Origin: Candidatus Gastranaerophilales bacterium
Lineage (GTDB): Bacteria; Cyanobacteriota; Vampirovibrionia; Gastranaerophilales; Gastranaerophilaceae
DNA: 64,000 nt
Assembly: GCA_944324345.1 (NCBI GenBank)
Contig: CALUVT010000003.1
Location: forward strand, 1-64,000
Direction of reading: 5' to 3'
Made by a program: the position numbers and the translations under genes. Below the pieces are notes generated by a model that saw nothing but the letters and a program-made list of their open reading frames with translations, was not told where the DNA came from and searched no databases. Shown here piece by piece: positions 55,488 through 64,000 of this stretch. Positions within the stretch are counted from its first letter, which is position 1. Every line of letters starts with the position of its first letter.

Positions 55488-55874
55488 ATGGATTTAACTT
55501 GGTATAACACATTGAATAAGCCCGATTTTAACCCGCCTGCACAAGTTTTTGGACCGGTATGGGCATTTATGTATACTCTTATATTTATTTCATTTTTATT
55601 TTTTCTTTATTCTAAGAAAGCTGAAAACAAAACTCCGGGATTTTTAGCCTTTATAATACAAATTCTGCTGAATTTTAGCTGGAGCCCTGTATTTTTTATG
55701 CTTCACAATATTGAACTGAGCTTTGCTATAATAATACTTCTTATCATATCTATAATTTTAACAATTATATTTTTCTACAGAATATCGAAGATTTCAGGTC
55801 TGTTGCTTTTACCATACCTTGCGTGGACATGTTTTGCAGCTTACTTGAATTACTCAATTATGGTACTCAACTGA
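55488..55874 (+). CDS. TspO/MBR family protein
   Basis: A 128-residue, five-helix protein: TWYNTLNKPDFNPPAQVFGPVWAFMY at the start, LNFSWSPVFF, and LPYLAWTCFAAYLNYSIMVLN at the end. TspO binds tetrapyrroles and regulates stress responses. I start at MDLTWYN; an ATG 12 codons earlier exists and neither has a clear ribosome binding site. Confidence 0.9.
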   Translation: MDLTWYNTLNKPDFNPPAQVFGPVWAFMYTLIFISFLFFLYSKKAENKTPGFLAFIIQILLNFSWSPVFFMLHNIELSFAIIILLIISIILTIIFFYRISKISGLLLLPYLAWTCFAAYLNYSIMVLN

Positions 55875-58670
55875 TTACTTAATTTTCTTTAGAGATGAAA
55901 TAAAGTTGTTGTGCTGAACATCTCCATCTACCTTTGTTAAAAATATCTGACAATCTTTTTCGTCAGCATCAATTGGAGGTAATTGAGATATTTCTGCGGC
56001 ATAGTAATTACTGTCATTTCTCGCACTCAAAGGAATTCTATTAGCCAGACTATTTAAGGAGATATTTCTTAAAAATCCTGCAAAGCCTTTGTTTTTATTA
56101 CTAAACTTAGTATAAATTCTCAAAGAAGCGTCCCCCGATTCAAGTTCATAACGTCCTATAATAAACGAACTTAACTGAGGTGCGGAAGATTTTATCATCA
56201 TTTTTTCAACATTATTGTCTTTCAGTTCCAATGTCCCGTTTATCTTGTCAAAGTTCCCCTCAGGAATATTTACAAGATCAGAAAAAGTCGAAGGACTAAT
56301 CATAGCAAGAGGATTTCTGAACAACGCAGCAAATTTGAGAATATATTCAACAAGCCCGACTTTTTGTATTGTTCCATCCTTAACATTAAATTTTATAGAA
56401 CCATTCATCTTCAAAGAATCATCTGTATTTAATGCAATAATTCCGCTTGCTTTACCTGTAATTTCTCTTGGCAGAGCAAGCAAAGTTGTAGCAATAATAT
56501 CGGAATTAACATCCTTAATACCTAGCACTAAACTGTATTTATGTTTTTTTAAATCACAGTTTATTTTTGCAGATGAATGTCCCTCAGCAATTTCAAACCT
56601 GTTTGAATACATATTAAGTACACTATTTTTATCTAATGACAATGTAGCTTTTACATTAGCGAAATTAATATCCTTGTATTTGCCGTTAAGAACTTGCAAA
56701 ACACAATCTTCAACAATAAAATTACCGATATCAAATGTCGGAGTATTATCATCGTCGTCAACAGCTTCTCCTGACGGAGTTACATCAAATTTAGTCTCGG
56801 TAATTGCCTTGGAGCTTTGTTTATTAGCAGAAAGTAAGAATTTTTCAACATCGACATCATCAACAGTCAAATTAACATTTTTCACAACAACAGGAAACTT
56901 AATCTCGTTTATCAAACTGCCAGAAAAATCATAAGAAGAACGTCTATATTTTCCTTCTGCAGCAAGCTTTAACAGTCCGTTTTCAGTTGTCATTTCACCG
57001 TGTTTTAAAAACACTCTCTGAGATGGAATTCTAACCTCATCCATACTTAAATTCCCTTTTAAAGCAGGATATTTAGCCGTATTGTTATATTCCATAATCC
57101 CAGCGATTTTACCACCCCTGAAAAGCTTTTGTCCAATCAACACATTCAAAAATTCGCTTGGCAAAGGCCTTGGAATTTCAAAACCAAGATTTTTCACATC
57201 TGGAATCGGCTTTCCACAATCAACATTCCCAAATACTTTTACAACAGGCTGTATTTTGCCTTTCTTTTCATTTGGTAAATTTTCGGGTGCAATATAATAA
57301 TCTATAGACTTAATTGCCAAAAGATTATCTTCAAAATGAATATCACCTTTCAACATTCTTCTGTATGATGCTGGGGTTAATGATGCACCATCTATCAATA
57401 TGTCTTGACCTGATTTTAATCCAAACAACCAAACCAAATCAATCTTATTATTAATTGCTTTTATATCAAGTCTTGTTTTTGTAGTTCCACCAATCAATTC
57501 TACGGGAATACCCACCATTTTGGAAAAATAATTTTGTGCAAAATCATTGGTTACAACCGCTCTTGCAACTACGTTTGTATCAATGGATTTCAAATAATCC
57601 TTAACGGTTCCTTCCATTTCAACTTTATTTTCCTTACGGTAATTGTAATATCCGTCAAAATCTTTGAGTGTTATGTCATTTTTTGTCATAACAATCTTAC
57701 CTTTTTCCAACATGACAGGAATGTTACTTATTGGAACAATTTTGCAAGATATTTTATTTAAATTTACAACTCCGTTTAAATCATTTTTTGTTAGTTTTAT
57801 TTTAAAGTTAAAGTTCCCTTTCAAGTCTTTAAAAAATGCAAGAGGTTGATCTAAATTATTTTCAACAATATCTGAATCTATCAACGTGAGGACATCTGCT
57901 ACATCAATTTTATCAGTATATATTTCAAGCCAATACCCTATTTTGCGACTCGCTTCGGCATTGAAAAATATCTTTGACTTATTCATTGTCAAATAACAAT
58001 TCTTTATAAAAAGTGTTTTGTTATGAGTATAAACAGCATTCCTATCAGCAATATTGAAATGGGTATTTCTGCCGTCCTTTGTAATATCAGCTGTTATATT
58101 AAAATGAAGGAACTTAACATCTTTTTGGTTATTATCAAGCTCTAAATCATCGGCCTTCAAAGAAACGTAAGTTTTTGGTTCAACTTTGTAGAGAAACAAG
58201 GATTTTTTCACATATAACAATGAGTCGAAAAGATCAATATTCCATTCACTTTTTTTCTGCTCAGTTTTTTGCTCGGGGGCACTGAGTTTTGAAAGGTTGT
58301 TGATATCTGCAAATATGTAATCTGCACCAAGTTTTCTTATAATAATATTCTTATCAAAAATTTCTTTAAAAGAAATCACAGTATCAAAATTTTCAACTGC
58401 AAGCAATAAATCTTTTTTGTTGTACAAAGATAATTCGTCAACTTTAAAAGATATAACAGGAGAAAGTTCTGTCTTTAGGATAGGATTTTTGATATTTAAT
58501 CGTAAACCCGCAAGATCATACAAACTTTTTTCTACAACATTTATCACATGCTTGTTAGAAACAACAGCAGGTAAAAGCTTTAAATAAGCTCCCAGCAATG
58601 CTCCTATAAAAACAAAAACTACAAATACAGATACAATAGTTATTTTTAATCTTTTTGTTACGTTTATCAT
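55875..58670 (-). CDS. AsmA-like envelope protein
   Basis: A 931-residue protein with one N-terminal membrane helix (about 8-32; IVSVFVVFVFIGALLGAYLKLLP) and a long periplasmic region of repeated beta strands. The C-terminal part (NMYSNRFEIAEGHSSAKINCDLKKHKYSL..., ITGKASGIIALNTDDSLKMNGSIKFNVKDGTIQKVGL) resembles the AsmA/YhdP group, which bridges the periplasm for lipid transport. Start at 58670 is preceded by GGAGAGGGA; the 10-codon extension is not. It implies a two-membrane envelope, in tension with the teichoic-acid-like genes nearby. Confidence 0.85.
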   Translation of the reverse strand: MINVTKRLKITIVSVFVVFVFIGALLGAYLKLLPAVVSNKHVINVVEKSLYDLAGLRLNIKNPILKTELSPVISFKVDELSLYNKKDLLLAVENFDTVISFKEIFDKNIIIRKLGADYIFADINNLSKLSAPEQKTEQKKSEWNIDLFDSLLYVKKSLFLYKVEPKTYVSLKADDLELDNNQKDVKFLHFNITADITKDGRNTHFNIADRNAVYTHNKTLFIKNCYLTMNKSKIFFNAEASRKIGYWLEIYTDKIDVADVLTLIDSDIVENNLDQPLAFFKDLKGNFNFKIKLTKNDLNGVVNLNKISCKIVPISNIPVMLEKGKIVMTKNDITLKDFDGYYNYRKENKVEMEGTVKDYLKSIDTNVVARAVVTNDFAQNYFSKMVGIPVELIGGTTKTRLDIKAINNKIDLVWLFGLKSGQDILIDGASLTPASYRRMLKGDIHFEDNLLAIKSIDYYIAPENLPNEKKGKIQPVVKVFGNVDCGKPIPDVKNLGFEIPRPLPSEFLNVLIGQKLFRGGKIAGIMEYNNTAKYPALKGNLSMDEVRIPSQRVFLKHGEMTTENGLLKLAAEGKYRRSSYDFSGSLINEIKFPVVVKNVNLTVDDVDVEKFLLSANKQSSKAITETKFDVTPSGEAVDDDDNTPTFDIGNFIVEDCVLQVLNGKYKDINFANVKATLSLDKNSVLNMYSNRFEIAEGHSSAKINCDLKKHKYSLVLGIKDVNSDIIATTLLALPREITGKASGIIALNTDDSLKMNGSIKFNVKDGTIQKVGLVEYILKFAALFRNPLAMISPSTFSDLVNIPEGNFDKINGTLELKDNNVEKMMIKSSAPQLSSFIIGRYELESGDASLRIYTKFSNKNKGFAGFLRNISLNSLANRIPLSARNDSNYYAAEISQLPPIDADEKDCQIFLTKVDGDVQHNNFISSLKKIK

Positions 58671-58728
58671 CTTTCCCTCTCCAAAAAAATTATAGCACAA
58701 ATTATAACTTTTATGATACTATGTAGAT

Positions 58729-59631
58729 ATGAAGAGGATTTTTATACTACTTGCAATTTCATTATTGTTAGGCAATTGTACATTTGCTGAAGGGAATCAA
58801 ACCCAATCAATTTCTTCAAATATGAAATATACTGTTTTTTCAGATGAAGATAATAATTTTGGGCTTAAAGACAGTCAAGGAAATGTTGTAGTTGAGCCTG
58901 AATATAAAAAAATGATTAAACTTGGCAATTCTTGGATTATTCAAAAAAGGTCAAAATACGGACTTATGGATAATTCGGGGAAATACCTCATAGAGCCCAA
59001 ATACAGACACGTTGACAGAATTCTCGGCAAATACGTAAAACTGGGCAATGACAATGATTTTGGGATTTATAATGACAAAGGAGAAACAATCATACCTCCC
59101 GAATACACATCAGTTGATATACTTTTTGGCGGAATGTTCTTAACAAAAAAGAACTACAAATACGGAGTCTGTGATAAAGAAGGTAGAGTAATTCTTGAAA
59201 ACAAATTTGATGATATCTATATGCCCAAGCCAAATGTTATGCGTATACAGTATGCCGGGCAGTGGTATGAAGTAGAACAAATTGCCGGGGGAGAATTCGT
59301 ACCTCCTGAAGATATTCAAAATATCAAGAACAACGGTGATTTTAAAGTAACAGCATTTGTAAAAGATCCGGTTGCTGCATCAGGATATTCTGCGGTTACA
59401 TTTACGGATTATTTACTAAAGGTTTTCTCATCTATTTCACCGGCTCACGAAGAAACCATTGATGATTTAATGCTATCTCAAGGTGCTGATACAGTTAACA
59501 TATTTATAAAATTTACATGGCTTCCAAAATATCCTTTTACATTTGCTAAAAATTATTACCACAACCTTAGAGCACCGAATAATGGGCCACTTGCAGATGT
59601 AAAAACAGAATTAATCCAAAAAATGCAATAA
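58729..59631 (+). CDS. secreted WG-repeat protein
   Basis: A 300-residue protein with a signal peptide (KRIFILLAISLLLGNCTFAE) and about four WG/KWGL-type beta repeats between 40 and 190 (FGLKDSQGNVVVEPEYKKM, YGLMDNSGKYLIEPKYRHV, FGIYNDKGETIIPPEYTSV, YGVCDKEGRVILENKFDDI). The C-terminal 100 residues are unassigned. The repeats usually mediate binding at the cell surface. A TACTAT six bases before the ATG suggests leaderless transcription. Confidence 0.82.
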   Translation: MKRIFILLAISLLLGNCTFAEGNQTQSISSNMKYTVFSDEDNNFGLKDSQGNVVVEPEYKKMIKLGNSWIIQKRSKYGLMDNSGKYLIEPKYRHVDRILGKYVKLGNDNDFGIYNDKGETIIPPEYTSVDILFGGMFLTKKNYKYGVCDKEGRVILENKFDDIYMPKPNVMRIQYAGQWYEVEQIAGGEFVPPEDIQNIKNNGDFKVTAFVKDPVAASGYSAVTFTDYLLKVFSSISPAHEETIDDLMLSQGADTVNIFIKFTWLPKYPFTFAKNYYHNLRAPNNGPLADVKTELIQKMQ

Positions 59632-59982
59632 TTATTCGACAGCATGCTCCAATGCTTTTTCAAGAATGACTTTAACGTGATTATCATTTAATGAATAAAA
59701 TACATTTTTCCCACGTTTTGTCGACTTTACAAGCTTTGCAATTCTTAGGATTTTTAGTTGGTGAGATACAGCCGATTTTGTCATATCTAAAAGAACCGCC
59801 AAATCATTAACGCACATTTCAGCTTCCTCTAAAGCCCATAACAATCGTATTCTTGTGCTGTCTCCCATAACTTTAAAAAAATCGGACAGCTCATACAAAA
59901 CCTTCATTTCAGGCATATTAGGTTTTATTTTACCGACCAATTCGGGATTTATCGGTTCGCAATCAGCTCTTTTTACTTCCAT
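59632..59982 (-). CDS. SmtB/ArsR-type zinc-responsive repressor
   Basis: A 116-residue ArsR-family repressor. Winged helix with AVLLDMTKSAVSHQLKILRIAKLV. The last helix, DNHVKVILEKALEHAVE, has D-x-H and H-xx-E spaced exactly like the alpha-5 zinc site of SmtB/CzrA. The alpha-3 arsenic-type CVCDL is CVNDL, so it should sense Zn rather than As. ATG at 59982, six bases after a perfect TATAAT with TTGACA 18 bases upstream, makes it leaderless. Divergent from the P-type ATPase it likely controls. Confidence 0.9.
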   Translation of the reverse strand: MEVKRADCEPINPELVGKIKPNMPEMKVLYELSDFFKVMGDSTRIRLLWALEEAEMCVNDLAVLLDMTKSAVSHQLKILRIAKLVKSTKRGKNVFYSLNDNHVKVILEKALEHAVE

Positions 59983-59988
59983 ACTATT

Positions 59989-60018
59989 ATTATAGTTCAA
60001 CAATTGTTCAATTGTCAA
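59989..60018 (-). promoter_or_regulatory. promoter of the zinc repressor with internal palindrome
   Basis: Minus strand TTGACA (60018-60013), 18 bases, TATAAT (59994-59989). The spacer holds the palindrome AACAATTGTT flanked by TTC and CAA (59996-60011), a candidate autoregulatory site. Confidence 0.7.
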
Positions 60019-60046
60019 ATTTTTGTAACAAAATTTATTAATACAC

Positions 60047-60076
60047 TTGACAATTGAATAGTTATTCAATTATAAT
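60047..60076 (+). promoter_or_regulatory. zinc-ATPase promoter with operator between -35 and -10
   Basis: TTGACA (60047-60052), 18 bases, TATAAT (60071-60076). The perfect 9-2-9 dyad AATTGAATA-GT-TATTCAATT (60052-60071) fills the spacer. Its form matches SmtB/CzrA/CadC operators. A weaker TTGAG...CTCAA dyad follows at 60090-60105. Confidence 0.8.
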
Positions 60077-60122
60077 ACTAATAGAACAGTTGAGCTATTA
60101 CTCAATTATTAGGAGAATAAAT

Positions 60123-61994
60123 ATGTGCGAACACGACCATCAACATCAGGGCTTGAATGAAGATAAGAGCAAAATATTGAGTATTACAGTTTCACTTATT
60201 GTAATGATTTTAGCAATACTCAGTTCACAAAATAGCGGATTAAAAATCTGGTTATTTTTTATTTCATATTTAATAGCCGGTTGGGATGTGTTGTTAACAG
60301 CCGTAAAAAATATTTTTAAAGGGGAGCTATTTGACGAAAACTTTTTAATGACAATAGCTACTGCAGGAGCACTTGCAATCGGAGAATACCCTGAAGCGGT
60401 TATGGTTATGGTACTGTACCAGATTGGAGAACTTTTACAAGATAGAGCTGTTGAAAAGTCCAGAAAATCAATAACAGCTCTAATGGACATCAGACCGGAT
60501 TATGCAAACATCGAACAGGACGGAAAACTTGTACAAAAACATCCTGAAGATATAAAAGTAGGTACAATCATAATTGTAAAAACAGGAGAAAAAATTCCTC
60601 TTGACGGGGAAGTAATAGAAGGTAATGCTGTTGTTGATACTTCAGCCTTAACCGGCGAATCTGTTCCTAAAAATATTTTTGTCGGGGATAAAGCTGTGAG
60701 CGGATGTATAAATACCAATGGACTTTTAAAAATTAGAACAGAAAAAGAGTTCAAAGAGTCAACTGTATCTAAAATTCTTGAGTTGGTAGAACATGCAAGT
60801 TCAAAAAAAGCAAAAACAGAAAAGTTTATAACAAAGTTTGCAAAATACTATACTCCTGCAGTAGTTTGTTTAGCTGTACTTCTTGCAATCTTACCTCCTT
60901 TATTAATAGAAGGTTCTCAGTTTATGGATTGGTTTAAAAGAGCCTTAACATTCCTTGTTATATCTTGTCCTTGTGCACTTGTAATATCTGTTCCTCTTGG
61001 GTTTTTCGGAGGTATAGGAGGTGCTTCAAAAGAAGGAATTTTGATTAAAGGAAGTAATTATATAGAAGCTTTAGCAAACACAAAGGCTGTAGCATTTGAT
61101 AAAACTGGCACACTTACTAAAGGAACATTCAAGGTAACTGAGCTGCATCCTTCTGAAACAACGACAAAGGAAGATCTTTTAAAATACACAGCATTTGCAG
61201 AAAATTATTCTAACCACCCGATTGCACTTTCTATAAAAGAAGCATATGGAAACATTATTGACACAAGCAGAATAAAAGATGTAAAAGAAATTGCAGGTCA
61301 AGGAATAAAAGCTTTAGTCGATAATTCTGAAATTCTTGCAGGTAACAGCAAATTAATGAAATCGAATAACATAAAAATTCCAAAGATTGAATGCCTTGGG
61401 ACTATAATTTATACCTCTATAGACGGGGAATTCGCAGGTTATATAATCATTTCCGATGAATTAAAAGAGGATTCGAAAAAAGCAATATCTTCACTTAACA
61501 AAATTGGCATAAAAACAATTATGTTAACCGGAGATAACAAAAATACCGCAGAAATGATCTCGCAGGAACTTGGAATATCAGAGTTTCATTCAGAGCTCTT
61601 CCCTGAAGAAAAAGTTCAACAAATAGAAGAACTTATTAAGCACAAAAATCCTAAAACCAGTGTAATGTTTGTCGGTGACGGAATTAATGATGCACCTGTA
61701 CTAACAAGAGCAGATGTGGGAGTAGCTATGGGAGCATTAGGTTCAGATGCAGCAATAGAAGCAGCTGACGTTGTAATAATGGATGATAAACCATCAAAAA
61801 TTTCAAAAGCAATCAAAATTTCTCAAAAAACAATAACCATAGTAAAACAAAACATCGTATTTGCACTGGGTGTTAAAGCAATATTCTTAATCTGCGGTGC
61901 ATTAGGATTTGTCACAATGTGGGGAGCCGTATTTGCTGATGTCGGAGTTGCCCTCATTGCGGTTATTAATTCTTTAAGAACTCTTAAAAACTAG
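60123..61994 (+). CDS. zinc/cadmium-exporting P1B-type ATPase
   Basis: A 623-residue P-type ATPase. N-terminus MCEHDHQHQG is a short Cys/His cluster in place of a heavy-metal-binding domain. Membrane metal site is SCPCALV, the phosphorylated Asp is in DKTGTLT, TGES is the actuator loop, GDGINDAP the hinge. The whole matches P1B-2 Zn/Cd/Pb exporters (ZntA/CadA). Start is the ATG at 60123 with AGGAG; the longer frame lies in the operator region. It is under the divergent zinc repressor. Confidence 0.93.
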   Translation: MCEHDHQHQGLNEDKSKILSITVSLIVMILAILSSQNSGLKIWLFFISYLIAGWDVLLTAVKNIFKGELFDENFLMTIATAGALAIGEYPEAVMVMVLYQIGELLQDRAVEKSRKSITALMDIRPDYANIEQDGKLVQKHPEDIKVGTIIIVKTGEKIPLDGEVIEGNAVVDTSALTGESVPKNIFVGDKAVSGCINTNGLLKIRTEKEFKESTVSKILELVEHASSKKAKTEKFITKFAKYYTPAVVCLAVLLAILPPLLIEGSQFMDWFKRALTFLVISCPCALVISVPLGFFGGIGGASKEGILIKGSNYIEALANTKAVAFDKTGTLTKGTFKVTELHPSETTTKEDLLKYTAFAENYSNHPIALSIKEAYGNIIDTSRIKDVKEIAGQGIKALVDNSEILAGNSKLMKSNNIKIPKIECLGTIIYTSIDGEFAGYIIISDELKEDSKKAISSLNKIGIKTIMLTGDNKNTAEMISQELGISEFHSELFPEEKVQQIEELIKHKNPKTSVMFVGDGINDAPVLTRADVGVAMGALGSDAAIEAADVVIMDDKPSKISKAIKISQKTITIVKQNIVFALGVKAIFLICGALGFVTMWGAVFADVGVALIAVINSLRTLKN

Positions 61995-62623
61995 CGAATA
62001 AAATTTGTCATAATTTTATTTTCTGTTTGCGGGTGATTAATCCCCGCATTTTTCCCTGCTTCAATACATTTGAGTAACCAGGCCATGTTGTTTCCCAAAA
62101 CTCTCATAATCTGCATGCCTTCCAAATCCTGTTTTGCTTGCTCCGCAGAATTTTGAGCACCATGGGCCATACACCAATAATTTGAAGAAACTACCGGCAT
62201 TTGATTTATAGTAAAATGTTTTATAATTGCATCCAGAGAGGCAGTTGTACCCGCTCTCCTTGCAGAAACAACTGCAGCTGCAGGCTTAAAAGTAAAAGCT
62301 TTCCCTCCTGCATAAAATAATCTGTCCATAAAAGATAACAATCTTCCGCTTGGATGTGCATAATAAACAGGAGAGCCAAAAACGAACCCATCAGCCTCTT
62401 TAGCTTTTTCAATAACTTCGTTAACAATATCATCTTTAAAAACACATTTACCATCAAGTTTTTGACAAGCACCACAGCCTATACAGTCACGAATAGCATT
62501 CTTACCAACCTGTATAATTTCAGTTTCAACACCATTATTTTCAAGGGAATCCGCTACTTCTTTTAACGCTGTATAAGTACAACCATACTCATTAGAACTC
62601 CCATTAAACAACAAAACCTTCAT
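61991..62623 (-). CDS. iron-sulfur flavoprotein-like reductase
   Basis: A 210-residue flavodoxin-fold protein: FNGSSNEYGCTYTAL, FGSPVYYAHPSGRLLSFMDR, and a cysteine cluster DCIGCGACQKLDGKC (CxxCxxCx6C) like the flavoprotein at 43258. Its stop overlaps that of the zinc ATPase by four bases, tail to tail. AGGAGG precedes the ATG. Electron partner and substrate unknown. Confidence 0.86.
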   Translation of the reverse strand: MKVLLFNGSSNEYGCTYTALKEVADSLENNGVETEIIQVGKNAIRDCIGCGACQKLDGKCVFKDDIVNEVIEKAKEADGFVFGSPVYYAHPSGRLLSFMDRLFYAGGKAFTFKPAAAVVSARRAGTTASLDAIIKHFTINQMPVVSSNYWCMAHGAQNSAEQAKQDLEGMQIMRVLGNNMAWLLKCIEAGKNAGINHPQTENKIMTNFIR

Positions 62624-62720
62624 TAGAAAACACCTCCTGTAAAAGTTATTTTATCATAAAAAATAAAAATTTTTTTACAAAATCCGCAAACCAAAAACCA
62701 AAAAATTTCATATTTATTAT

Positions 62721-62755
62721 AAAAAAAAAGGCCTCCCTTTTCAAAGGGAAGTCTT
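62721..62755 (-). terminator. terminator of the sugar porter gene
   Basis: On the minus strand a stem GACTTCCCTTT...AAAGGGAGGCC (one mismatch, loop GAA) is followed by a run of nine T. Confidence 0.85.
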
Positions 62756-62760
62756 TTATG

Positions 62761-64000
62761 CTATACACCAATATCCTTTAATGGTTTACCATCCATAAGA
62801 TTTTTCTCTATATTTTCAAGGGAAACACCCTTAGTTTCAGGAATAAGTAATATAGTCAATATGACAAATAATATGTTCAATGCTGTATAAATCCAGAAAG
62901 TAACAGCTATACCGAAATTACTGATTAAAGTTAGGAACGTTGCACCAATGATCATATTTACTATCCAGTTTGTAGTTGTCGAACAAGCAACACCGAAATC
63001 TCTGCTCTTTAATGGCTGAATTTCAGAGCACAAAATCCAAACAACAGGACCTGCACTCATTGCAAAACTTGTGATGGTGAACAAAGTCATAATAACAGCA
63101 GCAATAGAAATCCAAATTGCACTAAATCCTGCATTAATCATGTATAAACAAACACCCAATAAGAATGTACCCGTAGCTATTCCCGCAAAACCTATTTTCA
63201 ATATAGGTTTTCTTCCTTGTTTGTCAACAGTCTTCATTGCTATAAGAGTAGCGAGAGAATTTACAAGACCACATATTACTGTTGCCAACATTTGTTGCTC
63301 AGTGTTTGCAAAACCTGCATGTTTGAAAATTTGCGGAGCATAATATAAAATCACATTCATACCGGTAAATTGTTGCATTGCCTGCAATAACATACCTAAA
63401 TAAACAGCTCTGCGAACATTTTTATTGGCTTTAAAAAGGCCCCAGCCTTCCTGTTTTACCTTAAGACTTTCTTTTATTTCATTAAGTTCTCCATCAGCTT
63501 TCGCATCAGTAGTATTTAACATTCTTAATATGTCTTTTGCTTTTTCAAAATGACCCTTTGAAGCCAGCCATCTAGGACTATCTGGCAATCCGAAAACAAA
63601 TACCATTAAAAAGATTGCAGGTATACTTATCACACCCAACATCATACGCCAATGACCGCCATAACTGAATAAAGTATCAGAAATAAATGCCAATAGTATA
63701 CCCAAAGTAACCATCATTTGATACATGGATATTAACTTTCCTCTATCTTCTTTTTCAGACATTTCAGAAAGATACAAAGGTGCTACATAAGATGCAATCC
63801 CGACAGCAAAACCCAGCATAACCCTTGATACCAGCAAAGTAGCAATATTCAATGCACACGCACACCCTATAGACCCTATAATAAATAAAGCTGCACCAGC
63901 CATCAAACTCTTCTTACGGCCCAACTTAAACGAAATCCATCCGGTAGATATAGCACCCAAAGCTGCACCAAGCATCATGGTGCTTACAACCCATTCCTGA
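62761..64000 (-). CDS. MFS sugar porter, 5' end outside the window
   Basis: At least 413 residues of a sugar-porter MFS transporter; the frame stays open to the window edge, beginning [16 protein letters not shown], so the first helix and start codon are missing. Motifs: [12 protein letters not shown] loop, [21 protein letters not shown], a [17 protein letters not shown] sugar-binding helix, and terminal [14 protein letters not shown]. It imports a hexose or pentose by proton symport or facilitated diffusion. The internal ATG at 63976-63978 is not the true start. Confidence 0.92.
   Translation of the reverse strand, partial: QEWVVSTMMLGAALGAISTGWISFKLGRKKSLMAGAALFIIGSIGCACALNIATLLVSRVMLGFAVGIASYVAPLYLSEMSEKEDRGKLISMYQMMVTLGILLAFISDTLFSYGGHWRMMLGVISIPAIFLMVFVFGLPDSPRWLASKGHFEKAKDILRMLNTTDAKADGELNEIKESLKVKQEGWGLFKANKNVRRAVYLGMLLQAMQQFTGMNVILYYAPQIFKHAGFANTEQQMLATVICGLVNSLATLIAMKTVDKQGRKPILKIGFAGIATGTFLLGVCLYMINAGFSAIWISIAAVIMTLFTITSFAMSAGPVVWILCSEIQPLKSRDFGVACSTTTNWIVNMIIGATFLTLISNFGIAVTFWIYTALNILFVILTILLIPETKGVSLENIEKNLMDGKPLKDIGV

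Noticed and set aside
56215-56934. 239-codon frame on the plus strand opposite the AsmA-like gene.
   Set aside because: Shadow frame: no family match and fully antisense to a gene with clear motifs.

Overview
The window is AT-rich (roughly one third G+C by eye) and densely coded on both strands. I read it as a chromosomal segment of a gut-type non-photosynthetic relative of Cyanobacteria (Vampirovibrionia/Melainabacteria, Gastranaerophilales-like). This is an inference from several things seen together: pilin-like proteins with a cleavage motif of the FTLAEVLITLGIIGVVA type, lineage-looking proteins with an N-terminal [I/T]-[S/F]-F-T motif, an SmtB-like zinc sensor, RmuC, bifunctional-nuclease and AsmA-like genes, and the very low G+C. 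No rRNA is present to prove it. 

Layout. 1-2 kb: a minus-strand six-hairpin-glycosidase-like gene beside a T9G9 tract. 2-8.3 kb: the condensin operon smc-scpA-scpB, overlapping a membrane-anchored zincin/TPR protein. 8.3-18 kb: metabolic genes (FAD enzyme, YbaK-type deacylase, two zinc dehydrogenases, GNAT, ilvC, YhaM-like HD exonuclease, two tandem thymidylate-kinase-like genes). 17-27.5 kb: two pilin-like genes that share a promoter cassette with a G10 tract, a lone OmpR-type effector-domain protein, rmuC, a response regulator/histidine kinase pair, mgtC and oppABC. 27.7-36 kb: groESL behind a long inverted repeat that is not CIRCE, a calpain-like protease with an EF-hand, cysK, an ECF sigma/anti-sigma/Spy-like envelope-stress operon, two lineage-specific membrane proteins and a third pilin. 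36-41 kb: trmFO, a large membrane protein, several very small proteins and a bifunctional nuclease. 41.5 kb: tRNA-Ser(GCU), followed by the decayed 3' end of another pilin gene. 42-45.7 kb: an HxlR/LysR-controlled redox island. 45.8-55.4 kb: a surface-glycopolymer cluster of wall-teichoic-acid logic (glycosyltransferases, TarI/IspD-like cytidylyltransferase, an epimerase fused to a TagF-like polyol-phosphate transferase, FkbM methyltransferase, an acyltransferase with an in-frame C10 tract, O-acetyltransferase, SGNH hydrolase). 55.5-64 kb: TspO, a large AsmA-like protein, a WG-repeat protein, a divergent zinc sensor/zinc-exporting ATPase pair, a flavoprotein and the 3' part of a sugar porter that runs off the window. 

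How it fits together. Much of the accessory content concerns the cell surface: pilins, a phosphopolymer with switchable acyl decoration, AsmA-like envelope biogenesis and an envelope-stress sigma module. The strongest unusual signal is a set of 9-10 bp G/C homopolymers in an AT-rich background. Two lie at the same distance upstream of two pilin promoters and one lies inside the acyltransferase reading frame. Together they suggest coordinated phase variation of surface structures. A second theme is leaderless transcription: several genes have a perfect TATAAT exactly six bases before ATG.
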